NCBI GenBank assembly: GCA_903772945.1 | Contig: CAICTM010000027.1 | Location: forward strand, 1-64,000 | Length of the DNA: 64,000 bases | From: Seminavis robusta | Taxonomy: Eukaryota; Bacillariophyta; Bacillariophyceae; Naviculales; Naviculaceae | Direction of reading: 5' to 3' | Part shown: in pieces, positions 50,603 through 60,119 of the stretch | How positions within the stretch are numbered: position 1 is the stretch's first letter | Layout: each line of letters begins with the position of its first letter | Program-made: the position numbers and the translations under genes | Notes under the pieces: model-generated | What the model was told of the DNA's origin: nothing | Seen by the model: the letters and a program-made list of their open reading frames with translations, nothing else | Databases searched by the model: none

Positions 50603-50832
50603 TTGACAAGACTAGCCCTGCTTCTACCGCTGGCCGATCTCGCGCAGAGAGTACAGACCAACCAAAGCTTCTGCCTACAACCAGGTGTTTCACAGGACAG
50701 CTGTTCCAAGATGTCAGAGTGCTCCGTTTTGAGCTGCCTACCTACAAGGTCAGTGTGTGCAGCATGCTTCTTGCACTGAGGACACTCGTAGGGGTCCCTG
50801 TCCTTCGCAACATGTCTTTGGATTTCTGACAT
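50404..50832 (-). CDS. Small C2H2-like zinc-finger protein, convergent with the Crypton ORFs
   Basis: 142 residues, read against the recombinase genes and overlapping the last 199 bp of the GCR1_C-like frame. Two metal-binding-looking blocks: 'YECPQCKKHAAHTDL...TEH' and 'CTLCARSAS...NSLYAHLRSNVHKR' (C-x2-C ... H-x5-H). A basic-acidic tail follows ('DQLEELFLARFPF'). It could be a DNA-binding accessory of the element or a captured host gene. A poly-pyrimidine TTCTTCTTCTTC tract at 50835-50870 lies just upstream of its start. Confidence 0.5.
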   Translation of the reverse strand: MSEIQRHVAKDRDPYECPQCKKHAAHTDLVGRQLKTEHSDILEQLSCETPGCRQKLWLVCTLCARSASGRSRASLVNYNSLYAHLRSNVHKRSVNLSAKDGCKHLADDQLEELFLARFPFSIESYIAEHFSNASSSVSPDSR

Positions 50833-53077
50833 GGTTTTTTCTTCTTCTTCTTCTTCTTTTCTTTCTTTCTATCAGCAGAGAACACTCTCTCTCTCGGATT
50901 TACTTTATTGTGATCATGAGAAAAATGTGAGGCAGTTTCACAAGATAAGCCGAGACTTGTTCTTGGGAAATGGCGGCACACACAATGACGATTAAAATTC
51001 GAATGGCGAGCGGCCACTCCTTCCACATAGAGGCGTGACAGGAAATTAGCTGCCAGTCCAACTTGGTGCAGTTACCCCCAAGCCACAAAAAAGCCATTGC
51101 TGTGAAACCAGATCTCTTTTTTCTGTTCCTCTTTGTGCTTTTTATTGTCACCATGGTGTTAGCTGCGGCCAGCCTCCGCCAGAAGAATCAGGCACCAGCT
51201 TCCGATTGGGCCAAGTCAAAGCTTGGAGGATCGGACGTGCTGTTTGTTGAACAGAGTGAGTATTCCCTTGTCCAGGAAAGATGTCCAGATAGTACAGTGA
51301 CCCAACACATCAGAGAAGTCTGGTGTGGGTATCCTAGTGGAGTCAGCAGCGACGACATCAACAGAGACAAAGAAAGAGTTCATCGCCCTAAAGAACAGAC
51401 TTCAGAGAGCGCTAGTTCCCGGTGAAGAGCAAAATAGTTGACAGGCGCAAGATACAACGGTGTCCACAAGGAAGGCGAAAGTAAAGACTGGTTGACATGT
51501 TTGAAGACCTAGTCAGGTTGCTGACAATTGACCTCGACTTGGACATTGACAATAGTTGTGAAATGCGGAGCGTGGTCTACCCAATTCTCAACTCAAACAG
51601 AGAAAAACGGTGAAAGAAATTGTGGAAGCCCCTCACAACCGAATTTGGTATTAGGTACCGGACAACACTGCCTTTGGTGCAAGAGATGCCAGTGTACCAG
51701 TTGGTTGACAAGAACTTACTCAGACCATTCGCAAGAACTTCCACAAGCCAACCAACAAGAAACTCAAGGATAAGCGTCTATACTTTAACGAGAACAGATT
51801 GATGGGCAGCTGCAAGCTTTTAGGCAAAGGAGGAGTAGCAGCGACATTGCATTCTCATACCACAACATTGGGAATCTAGACAAAGCATGCAGTGTCCTAG
51901 CTGGCGTCAAAGGTAAAGTCGATATGGTCAAGAGAAGCTTCAGAACGGGACTCAACTTGCGGTGCATTAGAAGATCATTAGTCGAGAGTGCGGAACCTGC
52001 CTCCTCGAAGAGCTAAAATCGAGAGGAAAACGCCCTCCACATCAGCTTTCTCTACCAGTTCCTCTAACAGCAGCTCTATCTACCAAGATATCTTTATCTA
52101 GCCAGCATTGATGATCCGGATTTTTCTGTTCCGCTTCAAACGCAAGCACCAATTTGCTCCGACACATCCCGCCATGAGAATTTGCAAGCTGCCCCGCCAC
52201 TCAAGAGATCATACCCCCCAGCAGTAACAATTTCTCCGAGTTCATGCCTTTCACCGGTGATGTTGGAAACACACCAAGGCATTTCAAATGAGTGATACAA
52301 CACCTCCCGGAGCTTATTTCCACCGAAGTAATGCATTGCCCTCATTGAACAAGGCAATGTGGGCCTTGGTAATATACATATTTGCGTTGATGTCTTTTGT
52401 TGACAGCCCCCATTTTAACCATGCTATGATCCTTCTCCCCTCCAAGTTTCAGCGGCGTGTAGACCAGTATAAGTACACAGCCATAGGCAATGGGACATGC
52501 ACCAGAAGCAACACAGTCAGTCCCGAATCTTCTCTATACATACCTGTCCACCACCTCCGCAATTCACAGTCAAGCTTGTTCAGGGAGCAGGACTCTGCTC
52601 TTTTCAGATGTGACAGCTACATCAACCATCATGGAGGCCCGTCTGACAAGGTATGATATTTTCTTTCCCCTTTCGTCTAATGATGACCAAAATTACACTG
52701 CCTTTTTTCCACAATGTAGGTGACCTTGGAAGAGATACATAGTGGCATCAAAGCTATCAAGATTCAGTGCTGACCCTTTCCAGGTCGCTTGTCCACTGCA
52801 GAAAAGCAGATTGAATTCTTGCACAGTGACCAGAAGGGGACCAGAGGGCGAGTGGATACACTGGAAACAGACAAAAGGACAGACAGTCAGGCGCAAAACA
52901 AGCAGCTCTTAAAGAAGCTGCCGCAAAAGCTTTAAAGGCCTTCGAAAGGCGTCCAAGGCCACTGTGAGTGAAGATAGAAAGCCATCTCACTTATGCTGTG
53001 GCCTGGATTCACGACTTCACCCCACCCCCACCCCTTGTCGTCTCTTCTTTAGAGTGCAAAAGATGGGTCTTTTGCTA
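50833..53077. other. Stretch of broken, exon-like pieces
   Basis: No complete gene. Readable stretches include 51063-51422 (hydrophobic 'LFFLFLFVLFIVTMVLAAA' then a charged tail) and 52860-52935 (Gln/Lys-rich, 'TDSQAQNKQLLKKL'). A splice-like pair occurs at 52651 (AAG|GTATGA) and 52720 (AATGTAG|GTGACC). The pieces could be a decayed multi-exon gene or unrecognised element debris. Confidence 0.35.
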
Positions 53078-53312
53078 CTTCAGACAAAAGATGTGAATGC
53101 TCATGTATGTTTCTCTCCCCCATCATGGATCACTCTCTAACAAAACAGTTGTACATTACACAGCAGAAGAGAAGAAGAAACAGCAGAAGCAAAAAGCTTC
53201 AGACAAAAGTGTGAGTGCTCATGTATGTTTCTCTCCCCCCTCATGAATCACTCTCTAACAAAACAGTTGTACATTACACAGGAGAAGGAGAAGAAGAAAA
53301 CAGACAGAAAAG
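53078..53312 (+). repeat. Duplicated intron-exon-like unit, 119-bp period
   Basis: Copies start CTTCAGACAAAAG at 53078 and 53197. Each reads like the end of a Lys-rich exon, a GTGA(A/G)T-starting intron ending TTACACAG, and a short exon coding mostly Lys, Arg and Glu (GAGAAGAAGAA). Few differences, so the duplication is fairly recent. Confidence 0.7.
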
Positions 53313-54880
53313 GCAAATGGCAAACAAAAGACCAAGGATGTGAGTCTTCTTTTCCTTTCCTCTTACCCGAAAGTAATATTTACCTTTTTGTTTTGTGCCT
53401 AAAATACATCGCCTTCTCTCTCTGCTTTTCTTTTCCAGAAAAGGCTCAGTTTAGATAACCCAGCAAAAAAGTAGCTACCAAGAAATCAAAGGTAAGTCAA
53501 AAATGGATACTGTTCCAGCATGATAAGATGAGTTGTAGTAAGAATCTTTTATTGTGTGTTGCTATGCTTTCACCTTCTCGAGAAAAACGAAGAAACCCAG
53601 GTGGAGGTAATGACACAGACAGAGAGAAAAAAGCAGGAGTCTACTCTCGTCCCCTCACTTTTTTTCTTTGCTACAGGTTCATTCCAGGGCACAGCAGGAG
53701 TCGATGGAGGAGGAATTGTCGGTTGGTCAGAAGTAGAGATTGAAGACGAGTTTGGTTTGAAAGAGCAGTATATTAGCTTTGGGTACTACGACATGATGAT
53801 GATCACGTCGGCATTGAATCCCTCAGTGAGCTTACACAGCACTCAGCACTACAGAGGACCTCACCTTCAAACTCCCTTGGATTACATTCAAGAACTCAGT
53901 GAGGTCAGCAAGCGTTCCCAATAAGAAAGCCAAAGATTGCGTGGTAGGAGATGTTGCAAGTATGATCAGGGAGGGGAGCATCGATGAAATTAAATCTCTC
54001 CTAGGTTTGAAAAGAGACCATTTCAAGGAGGTGATGCAGCTATGAAGAAATTTGGAACTTTGCTTGTTCCCAGTTGACTGACCTTTTTGATGACACACAA
54101 ACTGTGGTCGACCTTGAAGCCGGAGGCAAGCGCATTTCGAAAAAAGTGGTCGTCCTTGGATTCGAAAGCACGTTCGAGCTCTTCCGGGTCATTGATACTA
54201 CAGCCCCCCCCCCCCTTCAAACCTTCTTTTATTTGTGAACATGATTGGTCTGAGCCCCTCTGTTTTTCCCATCCCCCCAGGCCATCTCCATTCTACCCAA
54301 AAGCCCTAGAAAACAGGTATTTACCCCACTATTGCCCTTAAATATTACCCAACCTACGATTCTTTCCACAAATAGTGTAAAATTCCCGTAGAATCCTCTA
54401 TTTTATCCCCCAACCCCCCTAAACTGCTCTTTTTTTTGCAATGGTTTTATAGATGTGTGAATGAAAGCCCGACTCTCTTGGCAGTTCTTTCATTCCCAGT
54501 TCCTTGTGGAGTTGAACCTACAGGATTTTTTCGAAGTCAACAGGGTCCACGTCATCACTGTGAACTCGTGCTTTTGAAATATGGTGGTGTTGGTGGGACT
54601 GAGTCGATCTTAATCGTTCGATTTGATTTAGAGTGTGGGTTAATGTATTCCTCGACATCATAATGGGGTCTCGTTTTAGAGTCTGGGTTAATGAGACAGT
54701 TAATGGGGGTTCTCGTTTTGCAGGAGAGACTTAGGGCTAGGTTAAAGGTGCCGCAAAATGTGATGATGTCATGCAGCTTAGATTTCAAAAAGAGATGGCT
54801 ATTTATTTGCTGCTATTTCGTCACGCCTGCCTGGTATTCATCTCTAAGTAATTGTCAACTGCAAACGATAATGCTCCAGA
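53313..54880. other. Gene-poor region with possible continuing exons
   Basis: Further Lys-rich and acidic stretches occur to ~53930 (for example 'GGIVGWSEVEIEDEFGLKEQ' at ~53705-53765). A run of 12 C lies at 54204-54215. At 54620-54720 TTAGAGT(G/C)TGGGTTAATG occurs twice. No gene can be modelled. Confidence 0.3.
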
Positions 54881-55150
54881 AAATCCTTCTGCCAAACAAT
54901 GAATCGACTCTGCGAGCCATTCTGGCAGTTTTCAGGTGCTTTTGGCAGAAAAAAGTCATCTGCCAGAGAAAAAACACCTCCCGGCAGAAAAAAAAAACAC
55001 CTCCCGGCAGAAAAAGCCATGCCGGCTTTCGGAACTGCAGAGTTCGAGGGCTTCTGCAGAGTGCACACCAGCCTGCTTCAGGAAAAAAAGTGTTTCTGCG
55101 GACTCAAAAAGGGCATTTCTGCAGAGTTTTTCATTCCCAGTGTCCCCACC
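54881..55150. repeat. Cluster of GGCAGAAAAA / CTGCCAG words
   Basis: The words TCTGGCAG, TTTTGGCAGAAAAA, CTGCCAGAGAAAAAA and (twice) ACACCTCCCGGCAGAAAAA alternate through ~54888-55017. They lie just left of the tyrosine-recombinase retroelement and may be the edge of it or of its target. Confidence 0.45.
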
Positions 55151-56118
55151 GGAAGCAAGCGCTCGCTGACATCTTCAAGGAACTAGCCGGGTGTCGCAGA
55201 GTCAGCCACAAGCGTGGATGCAAATCCTCGCAAGCTGCGCTTCGTCTCCGTTGCCATCCGGTCCGTGCGTCAGCGCCTCAACTCGCCCTCACCAAGTGAA
55301 GGAAAGATCCGGATCGCCGCGTTCCGCACCATCGAGCCTTCTGACTGCTCGGCCAGCCTCTGCCACCGCCCAACTCACCTGGCGAGATCGTCCCCCGGAC
55401 CCATCCTTCTTCGGAGCCACTGACGCCGCCAAGGCTGGAATGGGCGGTGTCTACTTTGACTCGAGGAAAACTCCTTACCTCTGGAGGTTCCCGTTCCCTC
55501 CCGATGTGCAGGCTCAGCTCGTTCCACGGACAACCCGACGGAACCGTCACAACAGTGACCTCGAGCAAGGAGCCATCCTTGTGCAACATCCTTGCAAGCG
55601 CGCGGCACTGGTCACCTACGCCACCCTCTACACTCTCTCGGACACACCCCGGCCGTCTCCCGAGTCTCCAAAGGGCGGTCACCTCAGATGGTCCTGCGGC
55701 TTCCTCTGCAACTACGCCTGCCGCCACCAGCGAGAGCACCGCTACTCGCCCTCTCGTCCTACATCCCGGTCCTGCCAACGTGATGGCTTATGATGCGTCG
55801 CGCCTGCAACACCCTCACCCTGCCTGAACTTCTCGCCCACTTTGAACAGCGCTATCCGCAGAACAACCCTGGCAGTGTTGACTCTGCCACCCAGTCGTTC
55901 ACGTTGATCCCCGCCTTGCGCTGCAGACCGCTTCAAAAAACATTGTCTCCAAGACGGCCGCCGCCCGGGACCGGACCTTCGGACGATGGTGTGACTTCTG
56001 CGCAGGCCTCGGCGTCAACCCATCCCTCTGTGATATCCCTGACCAAGAGGTCCAAGCCTGCTACCTCCTTGTCTTTGGAAACCGTTACCGTGAGTCTAAC
56101 AATGTCCGAGCTGACTCA

Positions 56119-57327
56119 GTGGACAAGGCCCTTCTTGCCGTCGGGAAGGGGATCACCGACCTGGGTCACCCGGATCCCCGAAAGCTCAAAGCTGGATCCG
56201 ACCACAACCATCCAATACTCGCTGCTTTCCTCAAAGGACTCCGGGATGAAGATGGACCCCCTGACCGCGCCTACCCCGTCAACCTCTCCATCCTCCGAGC
56301 TATGCTCGATGCCCTGGACTACAACGACGCCACTTGGGGAACCCTCAACCGCCACGTCCGCGACCTCTGCATCCTGGCCTTCTTCTGGCTCCTACTCCCT
56401 GCGGAGTACCTGGATACCGGGAACCTTGAATCCCGAAGCCAAGCCTTTCGCCTCTGTGATGTCTCCTTCACTGTCCACGGCGGCCTCCAAGTCCGCGGAG
56501 ACACCATCTCTTTGATTGACGTGAAAAACCACGCGTGCCTCACCGATGCCACGTTTACGTTCACTGACCAAAAGAATGATGTCCGCGGCGAGTCCGTGGG
56601 CCACCGCCCGACCTCTGACCCGTGGCTTTGCCCGGTGAAGTCCCTCGCGCGTGTGGTCTACCACCTCCGTACCAACGGCGCCGACGCCGATACTCCCCTC
56701 TTCAACCACTTCAATGCGGCCCGCAACCGGTGGTATCCTGTGAAGCCCCAGTTCATCACCAACGCCCTCCGCCACGCTGCGGCCCTCATCTCCCACGACA
56801 CCGGCATCAACCCTGACAAGGTCTCTGCCCGCTCCCTCCGTCCTGGTGGTGCCACAGCCCTTCTCTGCGCCCATGTGGACTCGGATGCCATCTGCCTTCT
56901 CGGCCGCTGGAAGTCCGACGCCATGCTCCGCTACCTGCGCATCCAAGCCGCTGCCGCCACCCACCACTACTCCCAACAGATGTTGGACCATGGGGCGTAC
57001 AACTTCCCGGGAGGCACCTACGATCGCCACCTCCTCCCGGCACAGGCCCCCAACACTTCAACGAGATTCTTCTCCACGAAGAACTCTACGAGGACTAACC
57101 TCCCCCTAGTCATCGGCCCCCTGTCCTCGCCTCCACCTGGACAGGGGGTAACTTCTCCCACCCCGCTCCGCTCCCTCCCTGTTCTGCCTTTGGCTTTTGG
57201 GTTGCACGACTCAAGGCTGTCCCGTGGAACATCACATTCCCGGGGCTCCCTTTTGCCGTGTGGGATCCATCCGGGACTCCCCAGTCCCGAATGGTACCCC
57301 GGGGACTGGAGACGGTCGGCTCAGTAA
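56119..57327 (+). CDS. Tyrosine recombinase region of the fossil retroelement
   Basis: Open frame of 402 codons whose middle resembles the recombinase of DIRS-order elements: 'LRDLCILAFFWLLLPAEYL'-like helix with the box I region, 'SARSLRPGGATALL', 'GRWKSDAMLRYLR' near the end of the domain. The tail after ~residue 310 runs into the 3' repeat and is probably not meaningful protein. The real frame may begin further upstream. Part of a fossil element; no function in the host is inferred. Confidence 0.6.
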   Translation: MDKALLAVGKGITDLGHPDPRKLKAGSDHNHPILAAFLKGLRDEDGPPDRAYPVNLSILRAMLDALDYNDATWGTLNRHVRDLCILAFFWLLLPAEYLDTGNLESRSQAFRLCDVSFTVHGGLQVRGDTISLIDVKNHACLTDATFTFTDQKNDVRGESVGHRPTSDPWLCPVKSLARVVYHLRTNGADADTPLFNHFNAARNRWYPVKPQFITNALRHAAALISHDTGINPDKVSARSLRPGGATALLCAHVDSDAICLLGRWKSDAMLRYLRIQAAAATHHYSQQMLDHGAYNFPGGTYDRHLLPAQAPNTSTRFFSTKNSTRTNLPLVIGPLSSPPPGQGVTSPTPLRSLPVLPLAFGLHDSRLSRGTSHSRGSLLPCGIHPGLPSPEWYPGDWRRSAQ

Positions 57328-57407
57328 ATGGCCGAGTCTCTCCACTCACCTAATCCTCTACTAGTCGTGTCTAGCTGCTCTGGGCGAGCGCAGCTTGTCT
57401 GCGCTCG
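57201..57407. repeat. 207-bp direct repeat, copy 1 (B1-like)
   Basis: Matches 57885-58091 at a constant offset of 684 with only a few substitutions in its first bases. It ends in a perfect hairpin, CGAGCGCAG-CTTGT-CTGCGCTCG (57385-57407). Confidence 0.95.
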
Positions 57408-57444
57408 GTGTTGAGCAGCAACACGCCTGGGGAACCCCCGTCCG

Positions 57445-57472
57445 AGTTTCCACGCCCCACGGCGTGGAAACT
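57445..57472. repeat. 12-bp perfect hairpin inside the spacer
   Basis: AGTTTCCACGCC and GGCGTGGAAACT separated by four bases, within the A2-like spacer. It could fold in RNA or mark a recombination site. Confidence 0.85.
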
Positions 57473-57884
57473 TGAACCCTGATGGGTTCTCGCAACTATG
57501 ACCCTAATCATGGTTGCCGAGAGGACCATCTCACAATTTGCAAAATTAATTCCCACGCTCCTCACCTACAACTCAAGTACATCTCTACGTCTCGCAGGTC
57601 ATCACCTGCGTTCCGGAAATGGAAACCCCATATGATGATGCACCGCATCAGCTCCTCAATGCCTCTCGAACAAGATTACCCTTAAGGCAACGACGCCCGT
57701 CCAAGACCACATTTGGCAAGATCGACAGCAGCAACCATGAATCACTAAAGCCAGCGACCTAGCCAAGATCAGCCATTGAACTGCCGATCACAAGAAGGTT
57801 GTCTCTCTCTCAGCTCACAATTCTTCATTCAGCCGACGCTGAAGGCAAGAACCTAGATTAGATTAACCCACCTCTCCCTCCCTG

Positions 57885-58091
57885 GTTGCGCAACTCAAGG
57901 CTGTCCCGTGGAACATCACATTCCCGGGACTCCCTTTTGCCGTGTGGGATCCATCCGGGACTCCCCAGTCCCGAATGGTACCCCGGGGACTGGAGACGGT
58001 CGGCTCAGTAAATGGCCGAGTCTCTCCACTCACCTAATCCTCTACTAGTCGTGTCTAGCTGCTCTGGGCGAGCGCAGCTTGTCTGCGCTCG
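57885..58091. repeat. 207-bp direct repeat, copy 2 (B2-like)
   Basis: Second copy of 57201-57407, ending at the same hairpin (58069-58091). The next base begins unrelated copia gag sequence, so this is the right edge of the element. Confidence 0.95.
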
Positions 58092-58499
58092 ATTCTTGAG
58101 GGTGTTGGTGAACGTGTCAGGTATGGCTTCCAGGAGCTGCTTCTTGAGGGCTGTACCGACGGCCTTGCAAATGATGAATTGCTCCATGTTTTGAGCAAAA
58201 AGCCTGTTGGTTTCGGTGATTTGAGTTGCTGTGGCGGTTGCTCCATGGACTGGGTTAGGTCCGGGGTGGACTGGTTCGACCCAAGCGGTGGCGTTCTCCA
58301 ATGCATTGAATGTGGCGGTTGGAATGGTGAGAGCAAGATGTCCATAGTGGCCTCCTGCGAGGCGTGAAGTGACGGCCATAGCATTGGCATTAATCTCTTG
58401 GTGGATGATCTTGAGGTTGCTGAAGGTTGGCTTCTCCTCTGGTGGAATTGGAGTAAGCTGGGCATGGGAGAAGTAGTCGGTGGCGGTGAAAGATGTCAT
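58092..58499 (-). mobile_element. Fossil copia (CoDi-like) gag remnant
   Basis: Read on the minus strand from an ATG at 58499, the sequence resembles the start of diatom copia gag proteins ('ATDYFSHAQLTPI', 'NANAMAVTSRLAGGHYGHLA', 'VHPGPNPVHGATATATQI'). It stops being gag exactly at 58091, where the neighbouring retroelement ends, so that element probably inserted into this one. The rest of the copia element is not seen to the left. Confidence 0.65.
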
Positions 58500-59689
58500 G
58501 GTGGACGATAGTTCGTAGCGAAATGCTTTGACTATTGCTATCGGTGAATACCGGTAGTTGGTCGGTTGTTAGATTGTTAATAACTGTTGATCCAGGCAGG
58601 AGCCCAGTAAAGAGTTGTTACTAAAAGTCTGTTATTAACAATTATGAGCTGGAAACTAGCTACTTGTCCCAGCCTGGGGCAGAGCCTGCAGGCATGGGAC
58701 TGGCTGGATCTACAGCTACAAACTGCCACTGAAAGCCAGGTGGGCTTCAGGGCAGGCTTGCGTGCATCCTAGGAGTGGGACTGATGTGGGAATGGTGCGC
58801 TGGGACTGAGAAGGGTTAGGGTACACAGGGTCACATCAACACGGTCAACTGCAAGGCTCTAGGTGTGCTTCTCAGGGTCTTCTCTGGTCAAACTTCTTTC
58901 ATTACTTTAAACTATGCTAAGATCAACTGAACACAAAATCCTCGACAGCACTCAGCCATGCAGCTTTGACTCTCTTGCATCTCATTTGGCTGGTACTGAT
59001 AAGCTAACTTTCTATATTGGTCTTGACTGAAGAACTGCATCATCCTTGGAGATATAGAGTTCCTCAGCTATCTCTGGATTGCCAGATGGTGATACTGCTC
59101 ACAGTACTGTTGGAGTATACACATGTCACAGCGATCTTTCCACATGGCTAAACCTGCACAGCTGCTTCGCACCACTATGGGAATTCACGTGGGTTTCCAC
59201 TCATCGAAGACAGCCTCTCATCAGAGCTGGAGCCAACGATGGGAGAGGAGTTAGAAGCAGAGAGCGAAAAATGGTGAACATCCTTCTTTCCCTCTACCAA
59301 AACGATGACTTCCGGAATCTACGGAATAATGTGGCACTACGATCCCTGGCTAATGTTGTCAATCTGCGAGGTGGCAACGGGGGTAACAGGAATTTGAAAA
59401 ATATTGAAGCGGCGCTGGATTTAGTGGACTGCCTTTGAACTCCGGAGGTCAGAACTAATGCAATTAACAAGGGCTTCCCTGATGAAGCTGCGGCGACACA
59501 AGCCTTCACCATTGTTGACCAACGAGTTAAGAGAACCTGCCACATCTTCGACGAGCCCAGGAGACCATGTTCTCCCCAACTCAAGGCGATCAACTGCTAT
59601 TACTGGAGTGGGGAATCTTATTACAAAGAAGGTCCGTGAGTCCTTCTTGAATGCAATCAACTCCAAGATGCCAAAGTGGAATCGAACAC
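58500..59689. other. Likely copia leader/LTR zone and unassigned sequence
   Basis: By orientation, the leader and 5' LTR of the copia remnant would lie from 58500 rightwards. A 12-bp inverted pair, ATTGTTAATAAC (58573) and GTTATTAACAAT (58631), encloses 45 bp. Frames at 59079-59438 and 59458-59709 have no recognised domain. Confidence 0.35.
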
Positions 59690-60119
59690 TGCACTACGCT
59701 AAAAGCTAGTGTAAACATCTTTCGAGTGTTTTGTGTTTGAGAGAATGAAAGTTATGAGAGAGATTAGAAAGCTATGAAAACTAATCAAAGAGAGAGATCA
59801 CCATCAAAGGATCGTAGATCTGGTCTCCCGCGGGAGACTATAAAGTGTGATAGAGTAGGTGTAGAAAGCTGTGAAATAGGAGATAAGGCTGTGGCGGTAT
59901 GCTAATGCCTACGTTATGCTCCACAGATTATTCTAAAACTGGAAACGCGAATGGAATTCGTGCATTAGCATGGAATCTCTTGTAGCGTGGAAGTACCCAC
60001 CGCTGGCTAAATATCTAACGATGTTTCATCATCAACCTAGTATGACAGAGCGGTAATTGAGAACCTGTCTCAATAACTATTACGAGAGACTCAGCATGAG
60101 TCGAACTCAAACCTACTAG
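59690..60119. repeat. LTR, left copy
   Basis: Starts TG. Shares with the right copy the blocks CTTTCGAGTGTTT, GAATGAAAGTTATGAGAG, GATCGTAGATCTGGTCTCC, GGGAGACTATAAAGTGTGAT and GATGTTTCATCATCAAC. Carries ~40 extra bases in its middle. The right limit may extend past 60119. Confidence 0.8.

Larger units (their letters stand above)
55150..58091 (+). mobile_element. Fossil tyrosine-recombinase retroelement (DIRS order, PAT/Ngaro-like)
   Basis: Parts seen, left to right: a broken RNase H-like region (~55390-55800), a tyrosine recombinase in an open frame of 402 codons (56119-57327), and a 3' end built as repeat-spacer-repeat: 207 bp at 57201-57407, a 477-bp spacer, and the same 207 bp at 57885-58091. 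PAT and Ngaro elements are known to end in such B1-A2-B2 split direct repeats. The reverse transcriptase part is not recognisable and the left end is missing. The element is broken in several places upstream of the recombinase. The two repeats are almost identical, which argues for a young insertion. Its right end abuts a copia gag remnant. Confidence 0.6.

Noticed and set aside
55278-55778. 166-codon minus-strand Gly/Arg-rich frame
   Set aside because: GC-rich antisense of the RNase H-like remnant.
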